DNA from: Xylanibacillus composti
GTDB taxonomy: Bacteria; Bacillota; Bacilli; Paenibacillales; K13
Assembly (NCBI RefSeq): GCF_018403685.1
Contig: NZ_BOVK01000001.1
Coordinates: 1-64,000, forward strand
Reading direction: 5' to 3'
DNA: 64,000 nt
This document shows, piece by piece, positions 18,117-25,834 of the stretch (positions are counted from its first letter, which is position 1; each line of letters opens with the position of its first letter). A program made the translations under genes and the position numbers. Under the pieces are notes generated by a model. It had not been told where the DNA came from. It saw nothing but the letters and a program-made list of their open reading frames with translations, and did no database searches.

Positions 18117-21100
18117 CTAGTGCGTACGCTTCATTCTCCGCAAGCCTAACACAAGACCTGCGGCGATCATAATGCAACCGAGCAAATAGTGCAGGGTGTA
18201 ATTCGATTCGCCTGTCTTAGGCAGCATACCGTCCGATTGTGTGCTGTCGACCGCGTTGTCAGTTGGGGTCGGAGCGCCAAGCGGCACTTCCTCGACGTCA
18301 ACTTCGAAGAAGAACTCTTCTTCATTGTTGTTTTCATCGATTACACTGATGCAGAAGTGATCTTTGCCAACAAACCCGGCGTTAGGGGTATAGACCCATT
18401 GGCCGTCCGGCTGCACCGTTACCTGCCCATTGGCAGGCTGCTGGCAAATGTGAAGCGTGCTGTTCTCCGGCACTTCCAAGCGCCCACCCACCGGTGTGTC
18501 TTCGGTGGTTACCGTGGCTACCGTACGCGGTGCCCGTTCTCCAGGAACAGTAGGCTCCTCTTCTGTTACAGGAGAATCCTCGGGTTTTCTCGGATCTGTC
18601 GGATCTGTCGGATCTTCAGATTCCTCTTTTTCTTCTTCCTCTACAGTCGGTTCTTCCTCATCAGGGGAATCTCCTGGGGTGGAAGGACTGCGAGGTCTAG
18701 ACGGACGATCATCTGGATCCGTTGGATCTGTCGGATCTGTTGGGTCCGTTGGATCTGTTGGATCTGTTGGGTCCGTTGGATCTGTCGGATCTGTAGGATC
18801 TGTTGGATCTGTAGGATCTGTTGGATCTGTCGGATCTGTCGGATCTGTCGGATCCGTTGGATCTGTAGGATCTGTTGGATCTGTCGGATCCGTTGGATCT
18901 GTAGGATCTGTTGGATCTGTCGGATCTGTTGGGTCAGTTGGATCTGTTGGATCCGTCGGATCTGTTGGATCTGTCGGCACTTTCTTATTAGTCAGTTGCC
19001 GCTCCATGTCCTCATCTGTGAGCAACACAACAAAGGTCACAGGTTCTTCCATCGGTACATAACCGGAAGGCGCAGAAAGCTCAGTCAGCCTATACTCGCC
19101 GGACAACAGATTCTCAAATACGATTTTCCCGTCGAAACGGGTGGTTTCTCGCGCAAGCTCAACCCATGTGCCGGCGTTGTTTTTGCGTTCCAGCATAAAG
19201 GTAGCACCTTGCAGCGAGAGTCCGGTATCCTCATCGACTTTGTGCAAGGTCAGTTTGCGGTTGATGCCGCTGCCTGTTCCGCCGCCTGCAGAGAAGGTCA
19301 CCGTTATTTCTTCTGAATCTATCTTCGTGACCTCTTCAACATTTTTCCCTGCAAACTCTACCTCGTTCCCGACTTTTTCCCCATGAGCGGCGTCAATCAG
19401 CGATTCGTATTCGAGAATAAATGCAGTATCGATGGGGGCGGCAAATTCAAGCTTGAACGTTTGCGTTCCCGCATCAGAATCCGTAATCACCTTAAGATCG
19501 TATACGCTGCCATCATTCGGAATCGTCGCTCCCTTGGAGACAGAGCCATCAGAACCAACTAATGTACTGTACAGAACGAACGAGTCCTCCATCAGCAATT
19601 GATTGGCAGAAGGTCGGTCCACAATCTGCGCGTCCTCTACATAAGACAATCCGCGGTTGATGTGAATGACCCACTTCATATTTGGACCTTCCTGTACGCC
19701 TGACTTGGATACATATTCCCCGCCAAAAGGAACTCTAACCGATCCGGACAGATTTTTTCCTACCTGATCAGTTCCTGACAATATCCGGGCTGTATTGCGA
19801 ATATACTCATCATTAATTAACGCCCGTTCATAAGATGTTCGGAATGTCAGATAGTACGGAGTTGATATGTCTCCCAGCCGTATTTCGATTTTTTCCGGCG
19901 TGCTGAGATTATCCTCTGCCGGAATCGCAATCGGCGGACCAACGGTGTACGTGCCATCCGCAAGTACAGTCATCGGCGCAAGCTCGATCGAATTGAGATC
20001 CAGCTTCTGACCTTGCAGCATTTCGTCCACAATTACTGCGTTGTCAATCACCTTGCTGTTGTAATTGAGCCCGATCTCCCAAGTAATCTCGCGATCATTT
20101 ACGGAATACTCACCCTTTTTAAAGCCATTGTTTTGTACGTTAAGGTGAATACTGCAATTGTCGCTGGTAACGGACTTGTATCTGCTTGCATAATCCGTGT
20201 GCCCTGGCCATTCGAGACTCGCCACATTTCTGAAGACGTCAATGCCACCATATAGATCGGTATAATAAGTAGCATAAGTCACTGTGTATTTATTCGATAT
20301 CTCTTCATTAAATGTGATGGTGAAAGGTTCCGCATAATCTGTGCCATATGCAACATTGTACTCTGACGAAGGAACCGGGTTTCCATCCTTATCCTTGATT
20401 TCCAGTGTATCGCGGATGAATGCTAAGTTTTCGCCAGGCTTATCCGTAAGCACCACGCCTGCAGGCAGGTTATTTATTTTCCCGTGCAGATGAATTGACC
20501 AATGTACAGTCTTCTTCTCATAATCGATTGGTCCGCATGACTTCTCGATCACAAGAGGGCGAATGTCGCGTTCCCCGATTCCTATGGCACCACCATACAC
20601 ATCTTCAGTCACAGTGTTTTCGATGATCGCATCCTGCTTGACAGGAGCATTGGCAACCGTTTGATAGACGATCTTATGAGCCGAGTTGATCGTTCCGTTG
20701 AATTTTAAGCGGAATCCTCGTCTGTCGTCGTCTGGATCAATGGACCCTGGTGCAATCTCCTCCAGTTCATAATCCGCGCCGGCCAATTTTCTTTCAGCTG
20801 TCACTCTGCCGTTCCCGTCCAGCGTTACTTGAAATACTTCAAGCGAATCTGAAAGCAATTGTTGGGAATTATCGAACAAATCAACCAGCACGGGCGCATC
20901 CAGACTCACTTCGTCATAGTTGTACTCGATTTCCCAAGTGATCGTTTGGGTTGCCCTTTCGTAGCTGGTAGAACGCTTGTCTAGGCGGACACCCCGATCT
21001 ATGGTAACCTCTGCAGTGTCAGTTACCCCCTCGATATCGCCAAGATGCGTGAAGGTTGCCTCGTTCTTGAAGGACGTCTTCTCTAAATCCACAATATCGG

Positions 21101-21989
21101 TTGAATAAGCGATCCGATATGCCTTATTCGTATCGCCCAGCTCTACGATCAGCTCGCCGCCTGCATCTGTCACGCTATATAAGGCAGGATCCACTGCGGG
21201 CAGTACCGGTTCAACATCGCCGTTCAGCTTCACATTAAGCTCATAGACTTCAATCGAATCCAAATCCAAAGTAAGCCCTTCGGGAATCTTGTCCGTCAGC
21301 ACTGCCCCGTAAACAGACTCAGTAACCTTATTGACATCAACGGTCCAGTCGATGCTTTTGGCGTTGAAGGAGCCGTTCCTCGGAATTCCATTCTTAGTTA
21401 TTGGACTTTTGATGTCCGGCTTAAATCGGATTGTGAACGCAAGGAATTGCTTCTCCTTCACCTCGAATTCAATCCTTTGGGTGATTTCATTCTTGAACGA
21501 TTCCTTGTTGAAGCCTGCCTCAAACCAGAGTGAGCCCTGTATATCGCTAAGTTTTTCGATCTGTTCGTTGAACGTCATCACAGCTTTATTCGTTCTGTGG
21601 TCAACTGTAAATGTGCCTACAGGACCTCTCACCGAATTCAGCGGAAATGACAGGCTGCCTGAAAACAGCTCGAACTGCTCTGGCAATTGAAAGGTGAAGG
21701 TCGCGCCATCCGAATAGCCGTGACCATTAGGCAGCGCCCAATCGTAATCCAGCCTGACAGTAGCATTTTGTTCCCAATCTACATCCAACTCTGCTTCACC
21801 GGGATCCCCATATACGGCGTACGTTACTGATTGATTACGATCCGTAATCGTCACTTTCAGATTGGATAGTATGTTTTCTGAAATTTCAGTCGCCGCTGCG
21901 TATACCGGGCCCAATCCTGCTCCTGCCCATGTTTGTATGGCGAATACCAGAGCAAGGACAAATGCGCTCGTCTTTTTCCACCAATGCAA
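18117..21989 (-). CDS. LPXTG-anchored collagen-binding/isopeptide-type adhesin with Thr-Asp-Pro stalk
   Basis: A 1290-residue surface protein. Residues 1 to about 33 form a signal peptide ending near VYAAA. A long region (about 35-905) carries repeated adhesin-type modules of the Cna/DUF11-like kind, with recurring WxVxVNK/LTDKIPEGL/YxITYxT motifs. Residues about 906-990 are a Cna-B/SpaA-like module (LTLHKVDEDTGLSLQGATF ... EYRLTELSAPSGYVP). Residues 1005-1091 are 29 TDP repeats, followed by a Pro/Glu/Ser spacer, an Ig-like module (about 1157-1233, VYTPNAGFVGKDHF), then LPKTG near 1255, a hydrophobic segment and RRMKRTH. It should be attached to peptidoglycan by the sortase encoded 1.2 kb upstream. 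The TTG at 21989 is preferred since GGAGGG is 10 bases away; the TTG three codons earlier is too close. Confidence 0.9.
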   Translation of the reverse strand: MHWWKKTSAFVLALVFAIQTWAGAGLGPVYAAATEISENILSNLKVTITDRNQSVTYAVYGDPGEAELDVDWEQNATVRLDYDWALPNGHGYSDGATFTFQLPEQFELFSGSLSFPLNSVRGPVGTFTVDHRTNKAVMTFNEQIEKLSDIQGSLWFEAGFNKESFKNEITQRIEFEVKEKQFLAFTIRFKPDIKSPITKNGIPRNGSFNAKSIDWTVDVNKVTESVYGAVLTDKIPEGLTLDLDSIEVYELNVKLNGDVEPVLPAVDPALYSVTDAGGELIVELGDTNKAYRIAYSTDIVDLEKTSFKNEATFTHLGDIEGVTDTAEVTIDRGVRLDKRSTSYERATQTITWEIEYNYDEVSLDAPVLVDLFDNSQQLLSDSLEVFQVTLDGNGRVTAERKLAGADYELEEIAPGSIDPDDDRRGFRLKFNGTINSAHKIVYQTVANAPVKQDAIIENTVTEDVYGGAIGIGERDIRPLVIEKSCGPIDYEKKTVHWSIHLHGKINNLPAGVVLTDKPGENLAFIRDTLEIKDKDGNPVPSSEYNVAYGTDYAEPFTITFNEEISNKYTVTYATYYTDLYGGIDVFRNVASLEWPGHTDYASRYKSVTSDNCSIHLNVQNNGFKKGEYSVNDREITWEIGLNYNSKVIDNAVIVDEMLQGQKLDLNSIELAPMTVLADGTYTVGPPIAIPAEDNLSTPEKIEIRLGDISTPYYLTFRTSYERALINDEYIRNTARILSGTDQVGKNLSGSVRVPFGGEYVSKSGVQEGPNMKWVIHINRGLSYVEDAQIVDRPSANQLLMEDSFVLYSTLVGSDGSVSKGATIPNDGSVYDLKVITDSDAGTQTFKLEFAAPIDTAFILEYESLIDAAHGEKVGNEVEFAGKNVEEVTKIDSEEITVTFSAGGGTGSGINRKLTLHKVDEDTGLSLQGATFMLERKNNAGTWVELARETTRFDGKIVFENLLSGEYRLTELSAPSGYVPMEEPVTFVVLLTDEDMERQLTNKKVPTDPTDPTDPTDPTDPTDPTDPTDPTDPTDPTDPTDPTDPTDPTDPTDPTDPTDPTDPTDPTDPTDPTDPTDPTDPTDPTDPTDPTDPDDRPSRPRSPSTPGDSPDEEEPTVEEEEKEESEDPTDPTDPRKPEDSPVTEEEPTVPGERAPRTVATVTTEDTPVGGRLEVPENSTLHICQQPANGQVTVQPDGQWVYTPNAGFVGKDHFCISVIDENNNEEEFFFEVDVEEVPLGAPTPTDNAVDSTQSDGMLPKTGESNYTLHYLLGCIMIAAGLVLGLRRMKRTH
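18715..18975 (-). repeat. 29 tandem 9-base units encoding Thr-Asp-Pro
   Basis: The plus strand reads repeated GGATCTGTN/GGATCCGTN/GGGTCCGTN units, exactly 29 x 9 bases, encoding the adhesin stalk. Three more imperfect units lie at about 18591-18620. Synonymous variants (ACA/ACT/ACG, GAT/GAC, CCA/CCG/CCT) are scattered, so the array is not a fresh homogeneous expansion, though slippage could still change its length. Confidence 0.95.
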
Positions 21990-22032
21990 GTCTTGCAATC
22001 CCTCCGTTCGAAATCTTTTGAAAAAAAATGTA

Positions 22033-22068
22033 CTAACTTGAGCATGGACTACGCCCTAATGGATACAT
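22033..22068 (-). CDS. Possible 11-residue leader ORF upstream of the adhesin
   Basis: On the minus strand AAAGGAGGGGAAACC precedes ATG 22068, and the frame encodes MYPLGRSPCSS before TAG. It lies between the candidate adhesin promoter (22127-22155) and the adhesin start (21989). The ribosome site is stronger than that of the adhesin itself, so it may be a regulatory upstream ORF. A frameshifted remnant of an older ATG start is an alternative. Confidence 0.4.
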   Translation of the reverse strand: MYPLGRSPCSS

Positions 22069-22126
22069 GGTTTCCCCTCCTTTGACAATTCGAAGTGCTC
22101 CTTCCGAATCCACCCAATCCTGGTGG

Positions 22127-22155
22127 ATAACATTATTGTGCAAGGTCAATCTCAA
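22127..22155 (-). promoter_or_regulatory. Candidate sigma-A promoter of the adhesin gene
   Basis: TTGAGA (22155-22150), 17 bases, TGTTAT (22132-22127) on the minus strand, directly after the terminator of the transglutaminase-like gene. The predicted leader is about 130 bases. I see no c-di-GMP aptamer in it, unlike the two upstream genes. Confidence 0.55.
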
Positions 22156-22175
22156 CAATTTCTATACATGTCCCC

Positions 22176-22226
22176 AAAAAAAAAAAGGAACTGAATCAAG
22201 CCAACGTCGGCTTGGAACAGTTCCTT
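22176..22226 (-). terminator. Terminator of the transglutaminase-like gene
   Basis: Minus-strand stem AAGGAACTG...AAGCC / GGCTT...CAGTTCCTT followed by more than ten T residues, 60 bases after the stop codon. Confidence 0.85.
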
Positions 22227-22287
22227 CTTGAAGGAAAAGGGTTATGCCTGCACCCTCATTATAGATTTCTTGACCTAACAGCTTAAA

Positions 22288-23091
22288 TCAGTATGCTCTC
22301 TCGGAAGTGTACAAATCGGAATTCTGGTACATCGACGACTGGACTTGCTTGCCGATAAACGCAGCGTCATACGTCGTATCGATTGTCCTCCATTCATCTT
22401 TTTCTTTCAGATAAACCTCATTCCAAGCGTGATATTCCGAAATATCGCTTCTATGGCCCATAACCAGCTTGGTCGGAATATCTACGCTTCTCAACATGGC
22501 AGCAAATATTGCGGCATAGTCGTAACAAATACCTGACTTTGACTCATAAGTTTGCTCCACAGACGGAATATAGCCGCTTTTTACACTTTTGGCCTTCTCA
22601 TAATCGTAGGTAATATTGCTCACTACATATTGATAAATAGCTTTGATTTTCTCCTCATCCGTCTCCAGCTTCTCCGTCAGTGCCGCAGCTTTCTCGATCA
22701 CGTCCATCGATTCATCCCATTGGATGTTTTGAATCGACTGCTGATACACTTCCTCAGGAGTCTGCGCTTTATATGTAACCTGCTGACCCTTAAGCAGCCT
22801 ATATTTGTTTCCCGTCACTTGCTCCAGCAGCATGATGGAATAGTTCCCATCGCCCATCTGCAGCGGAAAAATATTGTATGACCCGGCATCATACGTGTAC
22901 TGCTGCTCCCCCTTGCTAATACGAATCTTGATTTTGGCCAGATCCGCTGTCGGCGGCAAATTTACCTGTACAACGCCTCCTGCATCCTCTTCAAACAGGA
23001 TGACCGGTGCGGGCTCTGCTGCCAATACGCTAGTTGGTGCCAACAATGCACAAATCAATACGCCATACAATACCCATTTCCATGTCTTCAT
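22288..23091 (-). CDS. Secreted transglutaminase-like protein
   Basis: A 267-residue exported protein with signal peptide at 1-25 (WVLYGVLICALLAPTSVLAAEPA). The C-terminal half is a transglutaminase-like cysteine peptidase fold: Cys in SGICYDYAAIFAAMLRS, His in YHAWNEVYL and Asp in WRTIDTTYD give the Cys-His-Asp triad. It may crosslink or cleave surface proteins or wall peptides. The ATG at 23091 has GGAGAG 7 bases upstream; the longer frame to 23124 is excluded because those bases are the 3' end of a c-di-GMP-I riboswitch. It lies between the adhesin and the sortase with its own promoter, aptamer and terminator, which points to a c-di-GMP-controlled surface programme. Confidence 0.9.
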   Translation of the reverse strand: MKTWKWVLYGVLICALLAPTSVLAAEPAPVILFEEDAGGVVQVNLPPTADLAKIKIRISKGEQQYTYDAGSYNIFPLQMGDGNYSIMLLEQVTGNKYRLLKGQQVTYKAQTPEEVYQQSIQNIQWDESMDVIEKAAALTEKLETDEEKIKAIYQYVVSNITYDYEKAKSVKSGYIPSVEQTYESKSGICYDYAAIFAAMLRSVDIPTKLVMGHRSDISEYHAWNEVYLKEKDEWRTIDTTYDAAFIGKQVQSSMYQNSDLYTSERAY

Positions 23092-23103
23092 CTTCTTACT
23101 CTC

Positions 23104-23192
23104 CTTTCGGAAACTGGCTGCCATCTTACATTTGTAAGGAAGGCCCTATAGCTTTGCGTCTCTAATTTTCATTAGATTTGCCTTTATCGTAT
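23104..23192 (-). promoter_or_regulatory. c-di-GMP-I (GEMM) riboswitch ahead of the transglutaminase-like gene
   Basis: The minus strand shows the class I aptamer landmarks in order: GCAAAT, a 6-bp stem TCTAAT/ATTAGA capped by GAAA (the GNRA tetraloop), GACGCAAAGC (23160-23151), AGGGCC, a CTTAC/GTAAG hairpin, and TGGCAGCCA (23123-23115) ending at GTTTCCG. The Shine-Dalgarno of the gene begins right at the aptamer's 3' end. ACTCTC just 5' of the aptamer (23199-23194) is perfectly complementary to GAGAGT (23103-23098), which contains most of that Shine-Dalgarno, suggesting translational control by an extended closing stem. Confidence 0.9.
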
Positions 23193-23210
23193 TGAGAGTT
23201 GCAGTGTTTC

Positions 23211-23238
23211 ATTATGCGAAGGATTAGGTTTCTATCAA
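23211..23238 (-). promoter_or_regulatory. Promoter of the riboswitch/transglutaminase unit, inside the sortase 3' end
   Basis: TTGATA (23238-23233), 16 bases, CATAAT (23216-23211) on the minus strand. The -35 box is within the last codons of the sortase gene and the start point would fall just before the ACTCTC segment that can pair with the Shine-Dalgarno. Confidence 0.55.
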
Positions 23239-23880
23239 AATCCCCTTCACGATTAATCGATGTGTTCCTGTGTCAATGGGGTGACAGGTAACGAGTGTAA
23301 TTTCCTGCTTGGTCCCTTCCGGTTCCAATACCCATACTTCGTGCGGTTCCACATACAGTTTTTCCGTGACTTCATAGCGAAAAACCTGATTGCCTGTATC
23401 GACTTCAATGGCATCGCCTTCAGCCAGCTCGTCCAAGCGATTAAAGTTGCGGCCATAAGCATGGTTGCGATGACCGGCAATGGCATAATTGCCAACTTCC
23501 CCCGGCTTCCCTGTGTCAGCGATGCTGGCTGCTGTTGTTTTCAGGTTCTGCTCTGTTGCGCCTGTCAAGATAGGCAGCTCTAGATCAATCTTGTCGATAT
23601 AAAGCATTCCCTCCATATCCAAGCCCAGTTGCACGGCCTTGCGCTCAGGATACGGCGCATCGTTGGATTCGCCTTCTTCCAGAAGGTCTTCCGCATAGTC
23701 AGCAGCCGGATGCTGCTCCGCTTCCGATTGAACCGGAAGTTGGACCGTGGCAAACGCTTCCTGCCAGCGGTTGACAAGCTGCTGCTGCTGCCTGTCGTAA
23801 TACCACGCAGACAAGTGGGGATAGGCTAACAGCAAGATGCCTGCAGCAACCAGCACTCCGGATAAAATCTTCGTTCTCAT
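23224..23880 (-). CDS. Sortase (class D-like)
   Basis: A 218-residue membrane-anchored cysteine transpeptidase that should join LPXTG proteins to the cell wall. Residues 5-25 are a signal anchor (ILSGVLVAAGILLLAYPHLSAWYYD). The catalytic residues are His in AIAGHRNHAYG, Cys in TLVTCHP and Arg in GTHRLIVKG. The TLVTC form is typical of class D rather than class A or B. The obvious local substrate is the LPKTG adhesin. The ATG at 23880 is chosen because GGAAGGTGAGT directly precedes it and the upstream extension of the frame is the second c-di-GMP-I aptamer. It precedes the transglutaminase-like gene by 133 bases on the same strand. Confidence 0.93.
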   Translation of the reverse strand: MRTKILSGVLVAAGILLLAYPHLSAWYYDRQQQQLVNRWQEAFATVQLPVQSEAEQHPAADYAEDLLEEGESNDAPYPERKAVQLGLDMEGMLYIDKIDLELPILTGATEQNLKTTAASIADTGKPGEVGNYAIAGHRNHAYGRNFNRLDELAEGDAIEVDTGNQVFRYEVTEKLYVEPHEVWVLEPEGTKQEITLVTCHPIDTGTHRLIVKGILIET

Positions 23881-23935
23881 ACTCACCTTCCCAGCCCAGC
23901 AACTGAAATGCAATAAAAAAGAAAAAAGCAGTGCA

Positions 23936-24020
23936 TTTCGGCAACTGGCTGCCATCTTACATCGTAAGGAAGGCCCTGTAGCTTTGCGTCGCTGCCTTTC
24001 GACAGGTTTGCGGTATCGAT
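23936..24020 (-). promoter_or_regulatory. c-di-GMP-I (GEMM) riboswitch ahead of the sortase gene
   Basis: Second class I aptamer: GCAAACC, stem CTGTC/GGCAG with GAAA tetraloop, GACGCAAAGC (23990-23981), AGGGCC, CTTAC/GTAAG hairpin, TGGCAGCCA (23954-23946), GTTGCCG. From GACGC onward it differs from the first copy at only a few positions, so the two look like a duplicated element. Downstream comes CACTGC then TTTTTTCTTTTTT, and GAAATGCA / TGCATTTC flank this U-tract, suggesting a terminator/antiterminator readout rather than Shine-Dalgarno masking. The start codon is 56 bases further on. Confidence 0.92.
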
Positions 24021-24040
24021 GAACTAGCTTATATAAACGT

Positions 24041-24069
24041 AGCATACCAAACTATTTGACTATTGGCAA
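24041..24069 (-). promoter_or_regulatory. Promoter of the riboswitch/sortase unit
   Basis: TTGCCA (24069-24064), 17 bases, TATGCT (24046-24041) on the minus strand, between the FAD-protein stop codon and the aptamer. Confidence 0.55.
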
Positions 24070-24084
24070 TGCTTGCATGAATAA

Positions 24085-25506
24085 TTATCCGCGAATTTTG
24101 ATTTTATAGTCCCTTTTTAAATATTCGTGTATCCGTTCAAAGTCAGTAGCCGAAAGAGATCGAAGAGGCTTGTCCCGTTCCCTGCCGAGAATAATGCCAA
24201 TAGTTTGGCCCGCAAGTGCAGTATTCGGCATAATGCGGACACTGCCGTAAGCTTGTGCGGTAGCTCCAACATTTTTGCCTGCAGTCAGCACATTGTCATA
24301 TTCTTTCAAGAGAAAGGAGCGAAGCGGAATGCCGTAACGATCTGGCTTGCCTAACGTGATTCCGTACGGACTGGACTTTGTTCCTTGCAGGTCCACCGGA
24401 TAGCCGCCGATGCTCACGTTGTCCCAATGCATCCTCCCGCTCATCACATCTTTGTAGTTGATAACGTAGTCCGTTTCGAAGCGATTGAATTCACGAATGT
24501 ACAGATATTCGGGAAATCCATTCAATTCAGCCTTGCTATAACCGGGAATATGCTTGCGAAGGAAAGCCAGCACATGCGGCGCTTCCTTCATGGCTTTGTC
24601 CATGGCGGACCGAACCGATTCCGGGTCGGAGGGATCGACGTCGAAGATGAGCAGCGCATTCATGACGACCTCGCCATTCTGTTGATATGTGGTATTGAGC
24701 CCGCGAAGCATGAGTTGCTCGTCCTGCGGCTTATAATGGGCCGTAATATTGCTGAATCCTGTGCCGAAGTTCCAGTCTACATATGTGTTGGGCCCGTACT
24801 TCTTGGCCACATTCGTCAACGGGTAGTCCTTCAGAACAGCGTCATGCAGCTGTCCCCAATTCACGTTCTTGAATTTCAGGATCATCGTGGCGGCCATATA
24901 ATCGGGCGACTTGCTCTTGAATACCGTTTCCACTCCCGGTATGCGCTTCACCTTCAAATGGGAGGTCAGCGCGTTGAAATCGGTATTTTCCACCCAATAC
25001 TTTGCTTGAACCTTGTAAGCATGGCCATCCCTCGCAGTATAAGTAAGCGATTGAATCGATTCATATCCGTTGCGAACGGTTGTTTCAACTGACTCAATTC
25101 GAATGCCGTTCCGCATGGGCAGCTGCTTGGTCAAACCGGCATAATACTTCTGAAATGATTGAAGCTTTCGGATTTTGCGATTATTATACCCATCATACAA
25201 CCGCTTGATTTCTCCCTGAACGAGGCTGTTCTTGCTTTTGTCTCTCGGCTCGTCCAGTACAAGCATCTCCCCTTGAATGAGCTGGCCGCCGGGTGCCTCC
25301 CGCGGATCAAGGACCAACACTTGCAGGCCTTCATCTTGCGCTGCTTTGGCCAACAATATGCCCTCCACCTCACTGCCGATGACAACAACATCATATTGTT
25401 TGCACCACGGACCGCACGAAGGAGCGCTCGCGCCTGATGGCAATACAAAAGGGAAGCATAGCATGGCCACCATCACTGCCACGGTTAGTTTGAACCACTT
25501 GTTCAC
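24085..25506 (-). CDS. Secreted FAD-dependent oxidoreductase
   Basis: A 473-residue protein with a clear signal peptide (residues 1-27, LTVAVMVAMLCFPFVLPSGASA) followed by a FAD-binding fold: YDVVVIGSEVEGILLAKAAQDEGLQVLVLDPRE. The dinucleotide motif is GSEVEG, where GxGxxG is usual, although the beta-alpha-beta pattern and terminal acidic residue are kept. GGQLIQGEM, VLTAGKNVGAT and the C-terminal AGQTIGI agree with the FAD-dependent oxidoreductase/xanthan-lyase-associated family. Export of such a protein is unusual and may need a Sec-compatible apoprotein. The GTG at 25506 has AGGAG 10 bases upstream. It is upstream of the sortase on the same strand; a link to surface-protein modification is speculative. 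Confidence 0.85.
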   Translation of the reverse strand: MNKWFKLTVAVMVAMLCFPFVLPSGASAPSCGPWCKQYDVVVIGSEVEGILLAKAAQDEGLQVLVLDPREAPGGQLIQGEMLVLDEPRDKSKNSLVQGEIKRLYDGYNNRKIRKLQSFQKYYAGLTKQLPMRNGIRIESVETTVRNGYESIQSLTYTARDGHAYKVQAKYWVENTDFNALTSHLKVKRIPGVETVFKSKSPDYMAATMILKFKNVNWGQLHDAVLKDYPLTNVAKKYGPNTYVDWNFGTGFSNITAHYKPQDEQLMLRGLNTTYQQNGEVVMNALLIFDVDPSDPESVRSAMDKAMKEAPHVLAFLRKHIPGYSKAELNGFPEYLYIREFNRFETDYVINYKDVMSGRMHWDNVSIGGYPVDLQGTKSSPYGITLGKPDRYGIPLRSFLLKEYDNVLTAGKNVGATAQAYGSVRIMPNTALAGQTIGIILGRERDKPLRSLSATDFERIHEYLKRDYKIKIRG

Positions 25507-25834
25507 GTGTATCTGTCTCCTATCCTTTCATGTTCACAAAATCACAAAAGAGTTTACATAATTACGTTATGGTATACTTGATTTCGCTTCTGCAGAAGAA
25601 GTCATGGCCCTCCCTTCTCATCATTTCACAAACATGATTCAATTATTTCGACAAATTCAAGACATTTCCTTTTTTTATACATAATTCTCTGTCTTCCGAA
25701 ATCAATCACGAGCTCCTCCTATCCCGATAGCGCTTTAACACAATCGATGAGCATGCTCTTCGCCATGATGATTTCATGAAAAGAGCTGTCCTCCCTATGG
25801 TATTATGGGATGACAGCTCCCTATGAACAGAAAA
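25507..25834. other. 328-base intergenic region with a candidate promoter for the FAD-protein gene
   Basis: No gene of normal size. On the minus strand TTGATT (25705-25700), 16 bases, TATGTA (25683-25678) is a possible promoter. A 12-codon frame with GGGAGGGCC before its ATG (about 25608-25570) could be a leader but is too short to support. No riboswitch aptamer was recognised. The right end holds the ubiD-type gene's terminator. Confidence 0.4.
25778..25819 (-). terminator. Terminator of the UbiD-type decarboxylase gene
   Basis: Minus-strand stem GAGCTGTC-ATCCC / GGGAG-GACAGCTC followed by TTTTC, 16 bases after the stop codon. Confidence 0.75.

Noticed and set aside
18457-19062. Plus-strand ORF encoding a Ser-Val-Gly repeat protein
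   Set aside because: It is the antisense reading of the TDP repeat array of the adhesin; repeats stay open in several frames. No ribosome site or signal peptide.
18189-19316. Plus-strand ORF rich in Ile-Cys-Arg repeats
   Set aside because: Another frame of the same tandem repeat, with an implausible composition.
23092-23124. Longer N terminus of the transglutaminase-like protein (MAASFRKESKK...)
   Set aside because: Those codons are the 3' end of the c-di-GMP-I aptamer; the ATG after GGAGAG gives a normal signal peptide.
23881-24045. Longer N terminus of the sortase
   Set aside because: The extension is the second aptamer and expression platform; the ATG at 23880 has a ribosome site and starts the signal anchor.
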